Shown here: positions 55,301 through 64,000 of the stretch, one piece after another
Position numbering within the stretch: position 1 is the first letter of the stretch
Layout of the letters: every line of letters begins with the position of its first letter
From: Channallabes apus
Taxonomy: Eukaryota; Chordata; Actinopteri; Siluriformes; Clariidae
Reading direction: 5' to 3'
DNA length: 64,000 bases
Assembly (NCBI GenBank): GCA_030522415.1
Contig: CM060127.1
Location: 13,808,646-13,872,645 of the forward strand
The notes under the pieces: generated by a model
The model's database searches: none
The model's input: only the letters and a program-made list of their open reading frames with translations
Told to the model about the DNA's origin: nothing
Program-made: the position numbers and the translations under genes

Positions 55301-58300
55301 GTATCATTAGAGGTAACTTTGCCAGGATGAAAGTTCACAACACTTTACAGATAACAGGCTTTATAAAGACAGGCGCAGCTTATAAGCCAAAGGATGATCT
55401 CAGGCTGAAGTCATCCAGAAGTCCTAAGTGGAGCAGAGGGACAGGATCGTAAGCAGCCGTGCACGCCGGCTCATCCTCATCCTCATGAGAATGGACAGAT
55501 GGAATGGGCAGGTAAGAGCGAAGAGAATGCACCGTGACATTTACAGAACTTATGTAACAACTGAACACACTCCAAAAAAAAATCTTCCATTGTGCTTGCT
55601 TTCGTCTGCATTTTTTTATTTTATTCTGACAGAAAGATGTCATTTTTCAGCGCTCCTACAGTAAATGTCTTCACCAAAGATGTACTCCTAATGTTTAAAG
55701 ATTTCCCACAACTTTTGCCAGCACTGATTTATTAGTTTAACACAATGATCAAATGCTTTAAGAAGTATAATTGAACAATAAACCCTGATCTTTCTAAACA
55801 GGGCACCAGAAAGTACCCACAACACTACCAATGCAACTGAGTCTGGATCACCGTCACTTTTATATTACATCATAAAACACCAGGCAGAGATCCTTACAGT
55901 ATGTATTGCTACTGTACTAATACTGTAAATAAGCAAAGAGCATCAGCCATGAAGTGTAATTTACTGTACTTCCTGAAAGCCGTCCAGAGTGTAAGACAGA
56001 CTGTGTAATCGAAGAGCTTAGCAGCAAAAACTGTGAGAACCCTCCATGTTTTTTTTTCCCCAGCTAGTGCTTCAAAAGACAAGCAGCTCGTCTGCCGAGC
56101 GTCACTGTCATGGCCAGAGCAGTTGCCATGGTGTAGCTCACGTTTCTGTACCTTGTACGTTTCTTACGTGCATGATTTGTTATACAACAGCTGCTTGTGA
56201 GGCAGACTGATCACCTTCTGGCTTTGGGCTGCATCCAGAAACAGACTCACACTTGATATTACTTTTAACATGTAATGAAACTCATTCAGCAGCTCTGAAT
56301 GTTGATATTATTTGGGGCAGATTCTGATAGAAGGGTTAAATCTTGAACACTGGCAGTTTCTTTGGTTTGTTTTTCCAGACAAATTTTTATAGGATTGTTG
56401 CTGATTTTTGTCAGCAACAAAAAACTCATTAAATAAGACTTTTAAGTCTGAGATGCCATATATACTGTATAAATTTAGATAATTCAAAAATGTAAATATT
56501 ACAAATAAGTAAAATTAATTAGGCCTTGTTTTGCGTACATGTATGTATCGTACACCTTGTTTACGATAAGTTGTACTTCTTTTGTCCTTAGCCAGATACA
56601 TTCACTGTTTGATAGTCTGAGAGTGACTCAAGGATGAGAAATCGACTGGATAAAGATAAACTTTTGTCTTAAATCAACTCCAGGCGTTAACATTTGCAGG
56701 GCTGTGGCAGCTTGCAGGTGCTGTTGAGTAATTTGTACAGTATAACTACAGACACCTCGAGGGAAAAAGCGCTATATTCATCCAAATAAGCGCTAGATGC
56801 TGTGATGTACGTAATCTGGCACATACTGTAATTGCTCATAACGTTACTTCCACTAAACATACCATATATTTCTGACCAATTTACAGACAAAACCTTTCTA
56901 CTATTTATATAGATAATTACAGTAAGTGACATTTCATGTATACATATAAGAAATAACTTACCTCTCGTTCTCGAAGGTATATTTTATAATGACCCAGGGT
57001 AAAACAAAGATCAGTGGTGCTCCTGTTAAAAAAAACAAACAAAAAAAAACCCAACAACACACAAGACAAATATTATTTTAAGAAATCAGTACATCGGGTG
57101 CTTTTAAAACAGAACTTGAAGATTTTTGCATTGAATTTTAAATGCTTGAATTACATTTTCATTTGAAATATCCAACCACAATAAACTGCAGTGCCAAAAA
57201 TAAATGCTGTAAGGATTTTTTAAATTCAGATCAAATTGGAATGCAGAAAAAATCTAACGTTTTTTTTTCAGTGCATGTAAATCTTCATGCTATTTTACTT
57301 TGGGGAATTTTATCACTGTTATAATTTCATAAAGAATGCACTTAGTTGGTTTGTGAGCCGCCAATAAACACAAAGAATAAACTTTCAAGTAGACTTGGTA
57401 TGCTTATTTGTTCCTGTGCATCCTATGGAGTGTTCACATTACATAAACTTTACATGAACATTAGAATTAAATCGCACTGGAACCAGACTAGTAACACAAT
57501 GATTATTGAAAATATAAACTAGGGGTGTGTTGGGATATTAATACATGATTTGGATTGAGCATTTTCTTTCACCCAGTTTGGTTTTACATGCACTCTAGCA
57601 GTACATGTGGTACTTTTATTGTAACACATAAGTTAAAATTATATTTAAGCTGTAAAAATATGTATAATTAGTGAATGTGGACAATTTGAGTAACAGGTGC
57701 ATTGCATGAATGATGGATTTCGATCAAAAACATTAGCATATCAATTATTGTTGGTTAGCCACCGTAGCATTTTAGCTAAGTTAAAGCTAAGCCAACTGGC
57801 TTGTGGTAACAGCTGGTTGAGGTAGGTGGAGTTTACGCAGAGTCAGGTTCTGCCACATTGGTGACAACCCGAGCTTCCACATTTGATCTTCAAAAGTGCT
57901 CTTCAGAAAGCATATGGGTGATGTCATCTAGGGTTTGTCTAGTAATTTCTATACAGTCTATAAGACAATTAATAAAAAAAAAGTGATGCGACTGAGGTTG
58001 AGGAAGTGTCAGAACCAGACTTCACACACCATGCTGCTGCTGTTGTCATTTATACAATGCCATTTTTAATGAGGGTTTGAGTTTAAATCTGATCTATGGG
58101 GAGGAATATATTAAGCATGGTACATACACTATACAGATATATTCTAGTAAAAACATTTCTAGTTCATGTTTGAAAGACACCTCACCCCAGCCGATGCACA
58201 GGTAGATGCTGAAGTGGTTCCCTTCCGTCAGCACCATGACTGCTAGCAAGTTGTGCAGGTATATCCCCTCCACCAGCAGCCAGTGGCTGTTTGCAATAAT

Positions 58301-60376
58301 ACTGTACTGCATCATCACTACAGCAGTCTTGCAGCCCACATCAGACTGGGAGACCTGCAGAACACAGAAAGTTGTCCACTGTTTTTAAACTCCTAAGGTG
58401 GATTTGGACTTCTTTAAACTTGTTACATAAACTTTTGTGATTACTGCTTGCAATCACTGTTATGATTACAACTGTGATTACTTGGCTGTATTCTACAAGG
58501 TGTGTTAAAGTAAAAGCAGAGCTTTTGATTGCGTAGAATAACAGAAAACAGTTATAAGAGTAAAAACATATTATTTCTCAATATAATCCCATGCCCCACT
58601 AATGTACACAAGTTTTTTCAGTATGCCAGGGCAATGATCGGACTGTCAGTCTGCTTTATGCCCTGAAATTTTTATCAGGTTGACTGCTTCTCGTCTATGT
58701 GGAAATGGCTTGGACATTACTGGAAGTCAATTTGCCACCACCAAGTCCTGACCACGCTCCAAGCAATTTCCACATATTTGGGCCATTAAGGGAGTTCCTG
58801 GGAGGCCAGCTTTTCACACAAGAAGCAGTCAGTCTGAGCATGACCTTGACGTACTGGGAAATTTTCAAGGATCAGCCGTTCTACTCGATGATTGATCATG
58901 AGAACGTCTGCAGGCACCTTGCCTTATATAACAGACTGTCTGATAATCTGTGTTCTCTATGTCAAATTACTCAATGATGATCCTTTAAATGTTGACTTAA
59001 TGCTTATTTAACAATGCATCACTATAAAAAAGCCATAAATATTCACATCGAACCGGAAACATTGTCTCCCAAGGCAATGTAATTAGATGAAGGAAAATGT
59101 ATTTGTCTATAAAAATTAATACTTTTTTCCATGCTGTTTACAGTCCTGTACAGTAAATCAACAACAACAACAGAGTTCATTTAGATAACACTGTCTGATT
59201 GATCGTTTAACATTGTGGCTAATAATTAAAGCCAATTATCCAGTGCTACTGTACAAAGAAGGTTGTTTTGATTCCTCTCTCAGTCCAAGACGAGCTAATT
59301 CCCACAAATATAACCTGCTGGAATGGTTGTAGGAAATGGCATCAGGGGACAATTACAGTGTGAAGATATAGAAATTAGGGTCTCTGAGCATGTGTGAGCA
59401 GTAATATAATAATTCCATTTTTCCCATTTTGTTCTTTAGATGATCAGAATGTCTAACCTTGCAGGATTTTCAGTAACAGAAATCTGACCGTATGACCTTG
59501 GGTCTTGCTTATTTTCAAATGCCGCTCTCTGAGTGGCAGCTAACATCATCTTATCTAAGTCAGGTAGAGCACGAAACTGTGTCCTCCTAAAATCACATTA
59601 AATCTCACAATGATGAATGCTGAAATGTATTTGAAAGAAACACATTAGGTTCTAACTTCGTTAAAGACAAACATATCCATCTCGACGTCCGTTGTGTTGC
59701 CTGGGTTGATGTGGGGTTTCTCCAGCAGGGCGTCTTTGGTGAAAATGGCAACAGCTCGAAGGATGAAGGAGGCGAACAGGTTCATGTGAATGTTGTTCCT
59801 CATACAGTGCAGCTTCCTGAAAGATAAGGTCCTAATTAACATCAGAATATATGGTTTTAAAGAGCAATATGCACTGAATTGAACATTTTGCCCCTTGTTA
59901 CAGTATATTACCCTTCAGAGAGGTGAGGATACACTAATCACAGTCGGATATGGACTTTACAGATGAACCCTGGATTGATTTGATTACACAGAGAAAGTGA
60001 TTTGATCGGCTGAAGTCAGCGACTTGACTGCAGGAAGTGTCCGACCATGGCAAGATTTGGATTGCAGTTGTTTGTGGATGAGCTGCTAAATTGAGCTGCA
60101 AGGCACAAACTGAGCCAAAGGACAGAGCTGTAGTGCTGCAGAAATGTCATGTGTTCTGGAGCTTTGAACACACTCTCACTCACTCATTCTCTACTGTATA
60201 CTGCTTATTCTGTACACGGTTGCAGGAGGCCTGGAACCTATTCAATTAAATTCAATTAAATTTTATTTATATAGCGCTTTTAACAATGGTCATTGTCTCA
60301 AAGCAGCTTCACAAAAATTAAAGAAATTTAACAACAACAACAACAAAAAAAAAATAATAAAATAAATTAATAAATA

Positions 60377-60413
<37 letters not shown>

Positions 60414-61766
60414 GAAAAGAAAATAATTGGAAGTGTGTATGTGTGAGAAAAATGTGCAGATAATAATAATGAGACAAATGAATGAAATTTCTCTGATGAG
60501 CAAGCCAAGGGTGACGGCGACGGTGGCAAGGAAAAACTCCCTGAGATGGCATTAGGAAGAAACCTTGAGAGGAACCAGACTCAACAGGGAACCCATCCAC
60601 ATTTGGGCGATAACAGATAGAAATGATATAACATCTTGTGTGTTGTGCAGGTGAAAATTCAATATGACAGAAATTATTTAAATTGAACCTATCCCAGGGG
60701 ACAATGCATGATACACCCTGGACGGGGTGCCAGTCCATCACAGGGCAAAAGCAAGCATATACTCACACACTACAGACAATTTGGAAATGCCAATTAGCCT
60801 AATTTTGTCTTTGGACTGTGAGGGGAAATTGGGAGTACCCGGAGGTAACCCACCAAAGCCACACAGACTTGAGGCGGGAATCAAACCTGTGACCCTGGAT
60901 ATGTGAGGCAACAGTGATAACCACTATAATAATTAACAAAATAAATGAATAAAATAAAATTATTCTGAAATAAGAACCTGAAATCTGGGCGCAAATGTCA
61001 AGAGTCCAACCACTAACGTGCAACACAGAGTCCATGGGCACAAAGTGCCTTCCAGCAGGCATCCCGGACAATTTTGATAGCATAAAAATGTCCAGAAGCA
61101 ACTAGTATTTGCATATTTTGGTACCACTTTTTCCCTGTCACTTAAAGATTATCTGAGATAGTCAAGTGAGGGCACGTACAAATAAGGCAATAAGAGGGAA
61201 CCGGAAGGTCTTAACTTACCGGAAGGCCACCAGGATACAGAGTGCCAGCACCAGCGCTCCCAGTGAGAGGGAATAACCAACAGTGTATATGATCCTGAAT
61301 TTACTGAGGATCCTGCCATAGTATTGCTGTAAACATAGAAAGAGACACATCCAGTTTGTTCTTGAATCAACAAGTTGTAGATTTACTGTTACAGCCGTAC
61401 CAGTCAAGCATTTTTCAACGTACCGTGTCAGTCTTGTCCTGCTTTAGTTCACACTCGCTTGAGTTTCTCTGCTTGGCCCACTGGCCTTCGGCTTTGCACT
61501 CCATATAAACAAGGCCGTTTTGGACTGGAATATACAAAACGTCAACCCTAACCCTACACACTCTGACACTATGACTTTTCCACAGTATTGTAGTACATAC
61601 AGACATACATACACAATATTTTTTCATCATATCCCTGCTGCTGTTTGGGGACTCTCACCTTTTGTGTACCAGGGCAGATACCAGGGGCAGGGGACGGCCA
61701 CTGTGGTGTTAGGCAAACCATCTGGCCAGCAGACAAAGCGGTCAAATGTCCTGTTACACACAAGAC
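46301..61766 (-). CDS. Glucagon receptor-like class B GPCR (eleven coding exons, 5' incomplete)
   Basis: Spliced from 61659-61766, 61424-61524, 61220-61326, 59657-59816, 58186-58354, 56962-57022, 52639-52708, 51794-51882, 51535-51682, 48476-48517, 46301-46639: 1394 nt, 463 codons plus stop, all phases consistent. The hormone-binding domain shows five of six cysteines (VCNRT, VCWPD, VPCPW, MECKA, SECEL); the first lies in an upstream exon outside the window. Seven membrane segments follow. Glucagon-subfamily marks are KLHCMRN after TM1, [16 protein letters not shown] (TM3), [12 protein letters not shown] (TM4), [11 protein letters not shown] (TM5), [11 protein letters not shown] (TM6) and [14 protein letters not shown] (TM7/helix 8). 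The receptor binds peptide hormone outside and signals through Gs to cAMP. Glucagon receptor fits best; GIP and GLP-1 receptors are the alternatives. The paralog (a or b) is undecided. Confidence 0.9.
46990..47265 (+). mobile_element. SINE in the last intron
   Basis: GGGTCTGTGTGCATGAAG, CATGCTTGGTGGGATTCCTC, TGACGTTCCCAAATTGCC, ATGGATTGGCAACC, AGGATAAAGCGGTGTAGAC and the AATGAGTGAGTG tail. Full body, weak head. Confidence 0.85.
47700..48235 (+). mobile_element. Mariner-like fragment in the last intron
   Basis: Contains a CACCTGATCCTTAAAAATC block, [12 protein letters not shown] text near 48005, GPLKEFLRG near 48030 and ends near GCTTTGACTTGAACGCC (terminal repeat, inverted relative to 52812). 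Same family as 38320 and 52812. Confidence 0.7.
48476..48517 (-). CDS. gcgr-like exon: TM7 end (42 nt)
   Basis: ACAG before GGGCTG, GTGAGC after GAG. Codes [14 protein letters not shown], phase 0 at both ends. A 42-nt exon at this point is typical of class B GPCR genes. Confidence 0.92.
49286..49329. repeat. (TA)n microsatellite at a Tc1 terminus
   Basis: The TA run ends exactly where the Tc1 terminal repeat ACACTACCGTTCAAAAG begins. A second terminus fragment (ACGGTAGTGTACTGTA) lies at 49266 on its other side. Confidence 0.9.
49328..49850 (+). mobile_element. Tc1 deletion derivative, copy 2
   Basis: Starts TACACTACCGTTCAAAAG. It is closely similar to copy 1 (41778-42577) over its length, including the join of the helix-turn-helix segment to [11 protein letters not shown], but without the retroposon. 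The right terminus has been lost after GTTAGAAAGT. Confidence 0.87.
49929..50441. mobile_element. hAT MITE, 513 bp
   Basis: Termini CAGAGGTGTCAAGTAAC and (reverse) CAGTGGTGTCAAAAGT, 8-bp target duplication GTTTTGAG (49921-49928 and 50442-50449). The arms are rich in AGTACTTTACTT-type palindromes. The centre (50115-50245) has three tandem ATGATCAGAAYGCG units separated by C-runs. Non-coding, intronic. Confidence 0.92.
51120..51195 (+). mobile_element. 3' end of the (TTGAAT)n retroposon
   Basis: GTGAAGCTGCTTTGAGACAATG, then ATGAATAAAATTCAATTGAATT: only the tail of the family seen at 41929 and 60242. Confidence 0.8.
51535..51682 (-). CDS. gcgr-like exon: TM6 and extracellular loop 3
   Basis: Acceptor TTCAG before ACTCGC, donor GTGACA. 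148 nt: [13 protein letters not shown], then [31 protein letters not shown]. The third extracellular loop ([13 protein letters not shown]) is about three residues longer than I recall for the mammalian glucagon receptor. The donor is GT but off consensus. Confidence 0.92.
51794..51882 (-). CDS. gcgr-like exon: TM5 end and intracellular loop 3
   Basis: 89 nt, donor GTGGGT. Codes [29 protein letters not shown] plus two bases of an Arg codon. This loop contacts the G protein in class B receptors. Confidence 0.93.
52639..52708 (-). CDS. gcgr-like exon: extracellular loop 2 and TM5
   Basis: 70 nt, CTTCAG before TTGCTG, donor GTGAGA. Codes [23 protein letters not shown]. The Cys is the conserved loop 2 partner of the TM3 cysteine. 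Confidence 0.93.
52812..53402 (-). mobile_element. Mariner-like non-autonomous element, both ends present
   Basis: Left TTCAAGTCAAAGCAGGACTT, right (reverse) ATTCAAGTCAAACCACTTG. Carries an [14 protein letters not shown] transposase block on the - strand (about 53045-52990) but not a full transposase. About 590 bp. Best reference copy of the family seen at 38320, 47700 and 58498. Confidence 0.75.
53632..54722 (-). mobile_element. CR1/Rex1-like LINE, 5'-truncated
   Basis: On the - strand from 54722: [10 protein letters not shown] (catalytic box), [43 protein letters not shown], then after a slip near 54455 [28 protein letters not shown] and [10 protein letters not shown]. It ends with ACTGTGTATGTGACAAAT and an AATTTGAATATG tail. 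The tail matches the SINE at 26293-26438. Truncated inside the RT, as usual for LINEs. Shifts present. Confidence 0.85.
54723..54905 (+). mobile_element. SINE fragment next to the LINE truncation point
   Basis: CTCTGGTTTCCTTCCAACTCC, AAAACATGCATGACTGAGG and GTCCTGTGATGAACTGGTGTCCC resemble the body of the common SINE family, diverged. Confidence 0.55.
54906..56961. other. Intron sequence, no feature recognised
   Basis: Unremarkable intronic DNA apart from short ORFs. None encodes a recognised domain. Confidence 0.35.
56962..57022 (-). CDS. gcgr-like exon: TM4 end
   Basis: 61 nt, TAACAG acceptor and GTAAG donor. Codes [19 protein letters not shown] with split codons at both ends. Confidence 0.93.
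58186..58354 (-). CDS. gcgr-like exon: TM3, intracellular loop 2, TM4
   Basis: 169 nt, CTGCAG acceptor, GTGAGG donor. [56 protein letters not shown]. The Cys in DVGCK is the disulfide partner of loop 2. LLVEGIYLH carries the class B EGxYLH motif. Confidence 0.95.
58498..58975. mobile_element. Mariner-like copy with internal inversion
   Basis: The left 170 bp (AAGCAGAGCTTTTGATTGCG onward) follows copy 52812 in the same orientation. From about 58690 the [17 protein letters not shown] block reads in the opposite orientation, so part of the copy is inverted. Broken. Confidence 0.6.
59657..59816 (-). CDS. gcgr-like exon: TM2 and extracellular loop 1
   Basis: 160 nt, TTTCAG acceptor. [25 protein letters not shown] is TM2; [28 protein letters not shown] is loop 1 with an NTT glycosylation-type site. 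The donor is GAA|GTTAGA, which lacks the usual purine at +3, so it is weak. Confidence 0.93.
60177..60930 (-). mobile_element. SINE split by a retroposon
   Basis: The SINE reads on the - strand: tail 60177-60241 (CACTCACTCATTCTC...GCAGGAGGCCTGGAACC), body and head 60685-60930 (ACACCCTGGACGGGGTGCC, GGCGGGAATCAAACCTGTG, GATAACCACTAT). The two parts rejoin at GAACCTAT. Confidence 0.85.
60242..60684 (-). mobile_element. (TTGAAT)n retroposon nested in the SINE
   Basis: 443 bp on the - strand with an 8-bp target duplication GAACCTAT (60234-60241 and 60685-60692). Contains TTCAATTAAATTCAATTAAA (tail), AGCGCTTTTAACAATGGTC, CAAAGCAGCTTCAC, a (TAA)n stretch (60378-60413) and AAACTCCCTGAGATGGC. Orientation opposite to 41929. 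Confidence 0.88.
61220..61326 (-). CDS. gcgr-like exon: TM1
   Basis: 107 nt, TTACAG acceptor, GTAAGT donor. [35 protein letters not shown]. Confidence 0.94.
61424..61524 (-). CDS. gcgr-like exon: ectodomain C-terminal part
   Basis: 101 nt, TTCCAG acceptor, GTACG donor. [33 protein letters not shown]: the Gly-Gln-Trp of the hormone-receptor fold and an NSS glycosylation site. Confidence 0.93.
61659..61766 (-). CDS. gcgr-like exon: ectodomain core
   Basis: 108 nt, TGTAG acceptor, GTGAGA donor. [35 protein letters not shown] with conserved CW-D and PCPWYLPW and two glycosylation sites. The most 5' exon visible; earlier exons lie beyond the window end or were not recognised. Confidence 0.95.
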
Positions 61767-61984
61767 CTACAGATACATTCAGAGGAGCCATGGATAAAAA
61801 ATTGTCATAATATACAGTACCATATACTGTACCATAGTCTACAACAAAGGGTGAGCCGATTTTAGTATTAAGACTTGAATGCTGCAACCATTTACTACTA
61901 CTAGCCGGCGGATGCCTTACTGGCTAGCTTCTTGCTGACCTACTCCTGGCTGGGTGACTCCTGATTGGTTTGTATGGTCATTCT

Positions 61985-62185
61985 GCACAGGTTATTACAT
62001 TCTTAGAACTGGGGAGTGCCCTCTCAGTGTGTTAAGGCTCTGAGTTACGTATTGGAAATTGCCACTGTAGGGTCTTAGAGCAATGGCCTTTACCCAATCT
62101 GAACCAAGGGCACCGTATCATGGCTGACTCTGCGTTCTAACCCTCGGGAACACTTTCAGATATGTGAAGAAAAGAATTGTTGTTA
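61985..62185 (+). mobile_element. Dispersed SINE-like repeat
   Basis: CACCGTATCATGGCTGACTCTGCGTTCTAACCC and ATGTGAAGAAAAGAATTG resemble the 3' half of an abundant fish retroposon. Head not seen. Confidence 0.45.
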
Positions 62186-62394
62186 TATATTTTTATTATG
62201 TCTGCATTATGTATAAAACCAATCACTATTTCCAAACATACCTTTAAAAATTTATAAATGACTGAAGAAAATTCTTTCACACCTGTAACAAAAGCAACAT
62301 ATCACATGACAGATCAGTTTTCTAATTGAAACAAAACCTAATGTCGTCTCCTGGGTTGGATAGAAAGGAGCGAGTGCCATACCTTTCAGATGGT

Positions 62395-62573
62395 TATTTG
62401 CACGCTTTTTTTTAAAAACCATTTATCGCTTTCCTTCCACTTCACAATTATGAGCCACTTTGAGTTGGTCTATCAGATAAAATCCCATTAAAATACATTT
62501 AAGTTTGTGGTTGTAATGTGGCAAAAGGTGGAAAAGTTGAAGGGGTATGAATACTTTTGCATGGCACTTTACA
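62395..62573 (+). mobile_element. Tc1 3' end fragment, second subfamily
   Basis: Related to 16690-16876: CTTCCACTTCACAATTATGAG, AAAATCCCATTAAAATAC, GTGGTTGTAATGTGGC, GGTGGAAAAGTTGAAGGGG, TACTTTTGCATGGCACT. Confidence 0.8.
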
Positions 62574-63516
62574 TGACGAATAAAGACATAAATTAACTTA
62601 AAACTAATCCAGAATGCAGCTGCCTAACTTTAAAACAATCTTCACCCAACTGATTTAGCTGATTTTAGAGGAAAGCAGTGGAAAGCCAGGCATCAACCTT
62701 TTGTTTCTACAGTATATGGATTCTAGAATGGTGTGAATAGCTTTCCGTAGCTGTTTCAACATCTCAGTCCCTTTCTGACTTTAAATACACTACAGTACCA
62801 TAAGGATGGGTTTTACTAGTAGACAACCAAATACTCCATGCTACATTAAAGGGCAACCGTAGGAGCCAATTTAGTCTATCAATAATTTGTATTATAAAAG
62901 TTTACTTTGTGTGTTAATTTGCATGTAATAACTTAAAGTATAATTTCCTTTAGATTTTCCATATGGAAATATGTGTGTATTTGTACATATAGTCAGTATG
63001 ATTTCAGTTTTTGGTATACAATTTCTGTTCTGCTTATCTGCTATGCACTTGTCATGTGAGAGGATCCGGGTTTGAGCCCTACTGTCGTTGGGCTGCTACA
63101 CCCTGTATTACCCAGACACTGCATGCAGTGCCGAACCTCTTAGAGAGATTTTAATTTCACATTTGATAAATTTGTAAAACCTTGTTAATCACAGACTATG
63201 ACTATTTTTAATTGATTGACAGCACTAGTTTTAACCCAAACACCTAGATGTACTGTATTCAGTCTAAAAGACCATTCCTGGAAATCAGACCATTGCTCAA
63301 TACAAATATCAGTATTGAATATCTCATAGTATTGCAGCTACATCGTTTTGCATGTTAAATACTGTATCTGTGTACTTAGTGTACTTGATGATCCCACTAT
63401 CAGGCTTCTCAGAATATTTACTGAGTCTTTTTTTCTTAGAATTTACACTGAGGCATAAAATTTTGAGATCACGAGTAAAAAATGTTTTCTTTACATTTAA
63501 ATAGACATAGAAATAC
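62574..63516. other. No feature recognised
   Basis: Upstream intron or flank of the receptor gene. No first exon was identified here. Confidence 0.35.
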
Positions 63517-63744
63517 AGTGGAACCTTGGATTGCGAGCATCATGCGTTCCGGGGAGGGGGCTCGTATTGCAAAACACTCGTAAACCAAAGCAAATTTTCC
63601 CATAGGAAATATTGGAAACTCTAATTATTTGTTTAAAAATAATTAACACAAAATATAAAGAAAAAATAAAACAAATGAATCTGCACTTTACCTTAGTAAA
63701 AATAAATCCCAACAGATAAGTGTTTCCGTTTATGCGCGCAGGCG

Positions 63745-63783
<39 letters not shown>

Positions 63784-64000
63784 TTTCTCTCTCTTGTGCT
63801 GCAGAGTGTGTGCGTGCGCGTAATTTTACACCATGACGGTTCACATGGTGAAGCAGAGAGGGGGTGCTTCTCTCACACACACACACACACAGTAAACTGG
63901 CACGGTGTCAAATTATTGCGCGTACACACATAACGCACACACTCCGCAGCGCAAGAGAGAGAGAAACACACACACACTCATAACGCGCACACACACACTC
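63517..64000 (+). mobile_element. Dispersed TIR-type repeat running off the window, with GT/CA tracts
   Basis: CAGTGGAACCTTGGATTGCGAGCAT and CTCGTATTGCAAAACACTCG form the start of a repeat family common in fish. The copy includes (GT)n at about 63745-63781 and several (CA)n runs to the end. The right end is outside the window. Confidence 0.55.

Noticed and set aside
63497..63886. 129-codon - strand ORF near the window end
   Set aside because: Built from CA/GT microsatellite and dispersed repeat text.
1..64000. CRISPR arrays, bacterial operons or riboswitches
   Set aside because: No spaced identical repeats or prokaryotic gene organisation; the sequence is vertebrate chromosomal DNA.
61767..64000. 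First exons (signal peptide) of the receptor
   Set aside because: No - strand segment with a signal peptide or the first ectodomain cysteine between proper splice sites was recognised.

Overview
The window looks like chromosomal DNA of a ray-finned fish. The evidence is a single intron-rich vertebrate gene plus many teleost-type repeats: Sushi-group LTR elements, a Rex3 LINE, Tc1/mariner and hAT DNA transposons, and tRNA-derived SINEs. One SINE family recalls those described from catfishes, so an otophysan (possibly a catfish) is my guess; the exact species is not readable here.

Left half (about 1-31 kb) is a stack of mobile elements with no clear host gene. A decayed Sushi-type chromovirus lies on the + strand (562-6367, LTRs of 841 and 888 bp, AGCGA target duplication). 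A much younger relative lies on the - strand (9919-15047): its 378-bp LTRs differ at one base, it has a GAAGA target duplication, a complete gag and a nearly complete pol. Both carry, one base inside the 5' LTR, an 11-nt primer-binding site that pairs with the predicted first bases of their own RNA 31 nt after the TATA box. This is Tf1-style self-priming. The young element also has a gag-pol -1 frameshift signal of the PEG10 type: a GGGAAAC heptamer, 5-nt spacer and 12-bp perfect hairpin.

A broken Tc1 element follows (about 15.5-16.9 kb). Next is a full-length Rex3 LINE on the - strand whose two ends, at 17525 and 30031, share a 14-bp target duplication. It is split in three by a 715-bp solo LTR (18917-19631) and by an 8449-bp insert (20943-29391). 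The insert has CAGTGGGAGCCA terminal inverted repeats and a TA duplication. It contains a promoter-like first exon with a splice donor, a 1616-bp hAT deletion derivative, an imperfect direct duplication with a tRNA-Ile(UAU)-derived SINE between its arms, another TIR element, and a zinc-finger transposase remnant. I cannot assign the insert to a family.

The middle (31-46 kb) is intergenic: SINEs, Tc1, mariner and LINE fragments, a palindrome-rich MITE, microsatellites and stretches where nothing is recognised.

The right half (46.3-61.8 kb) holds eleven coding exons of a class B (secretin-family) GPCR on the - strand, best matched to the glucagon receptor. They run from the hormone-binding ectodomain through seven membrane segments to the stop codon. 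All exon phases join cleanly (463 complete codons plus stop). The first exons (signal peptide and first ectodomain cysteine) are beyond the window. Its introns hold mariner, hAT, Tc1, LINE and SINE copies.
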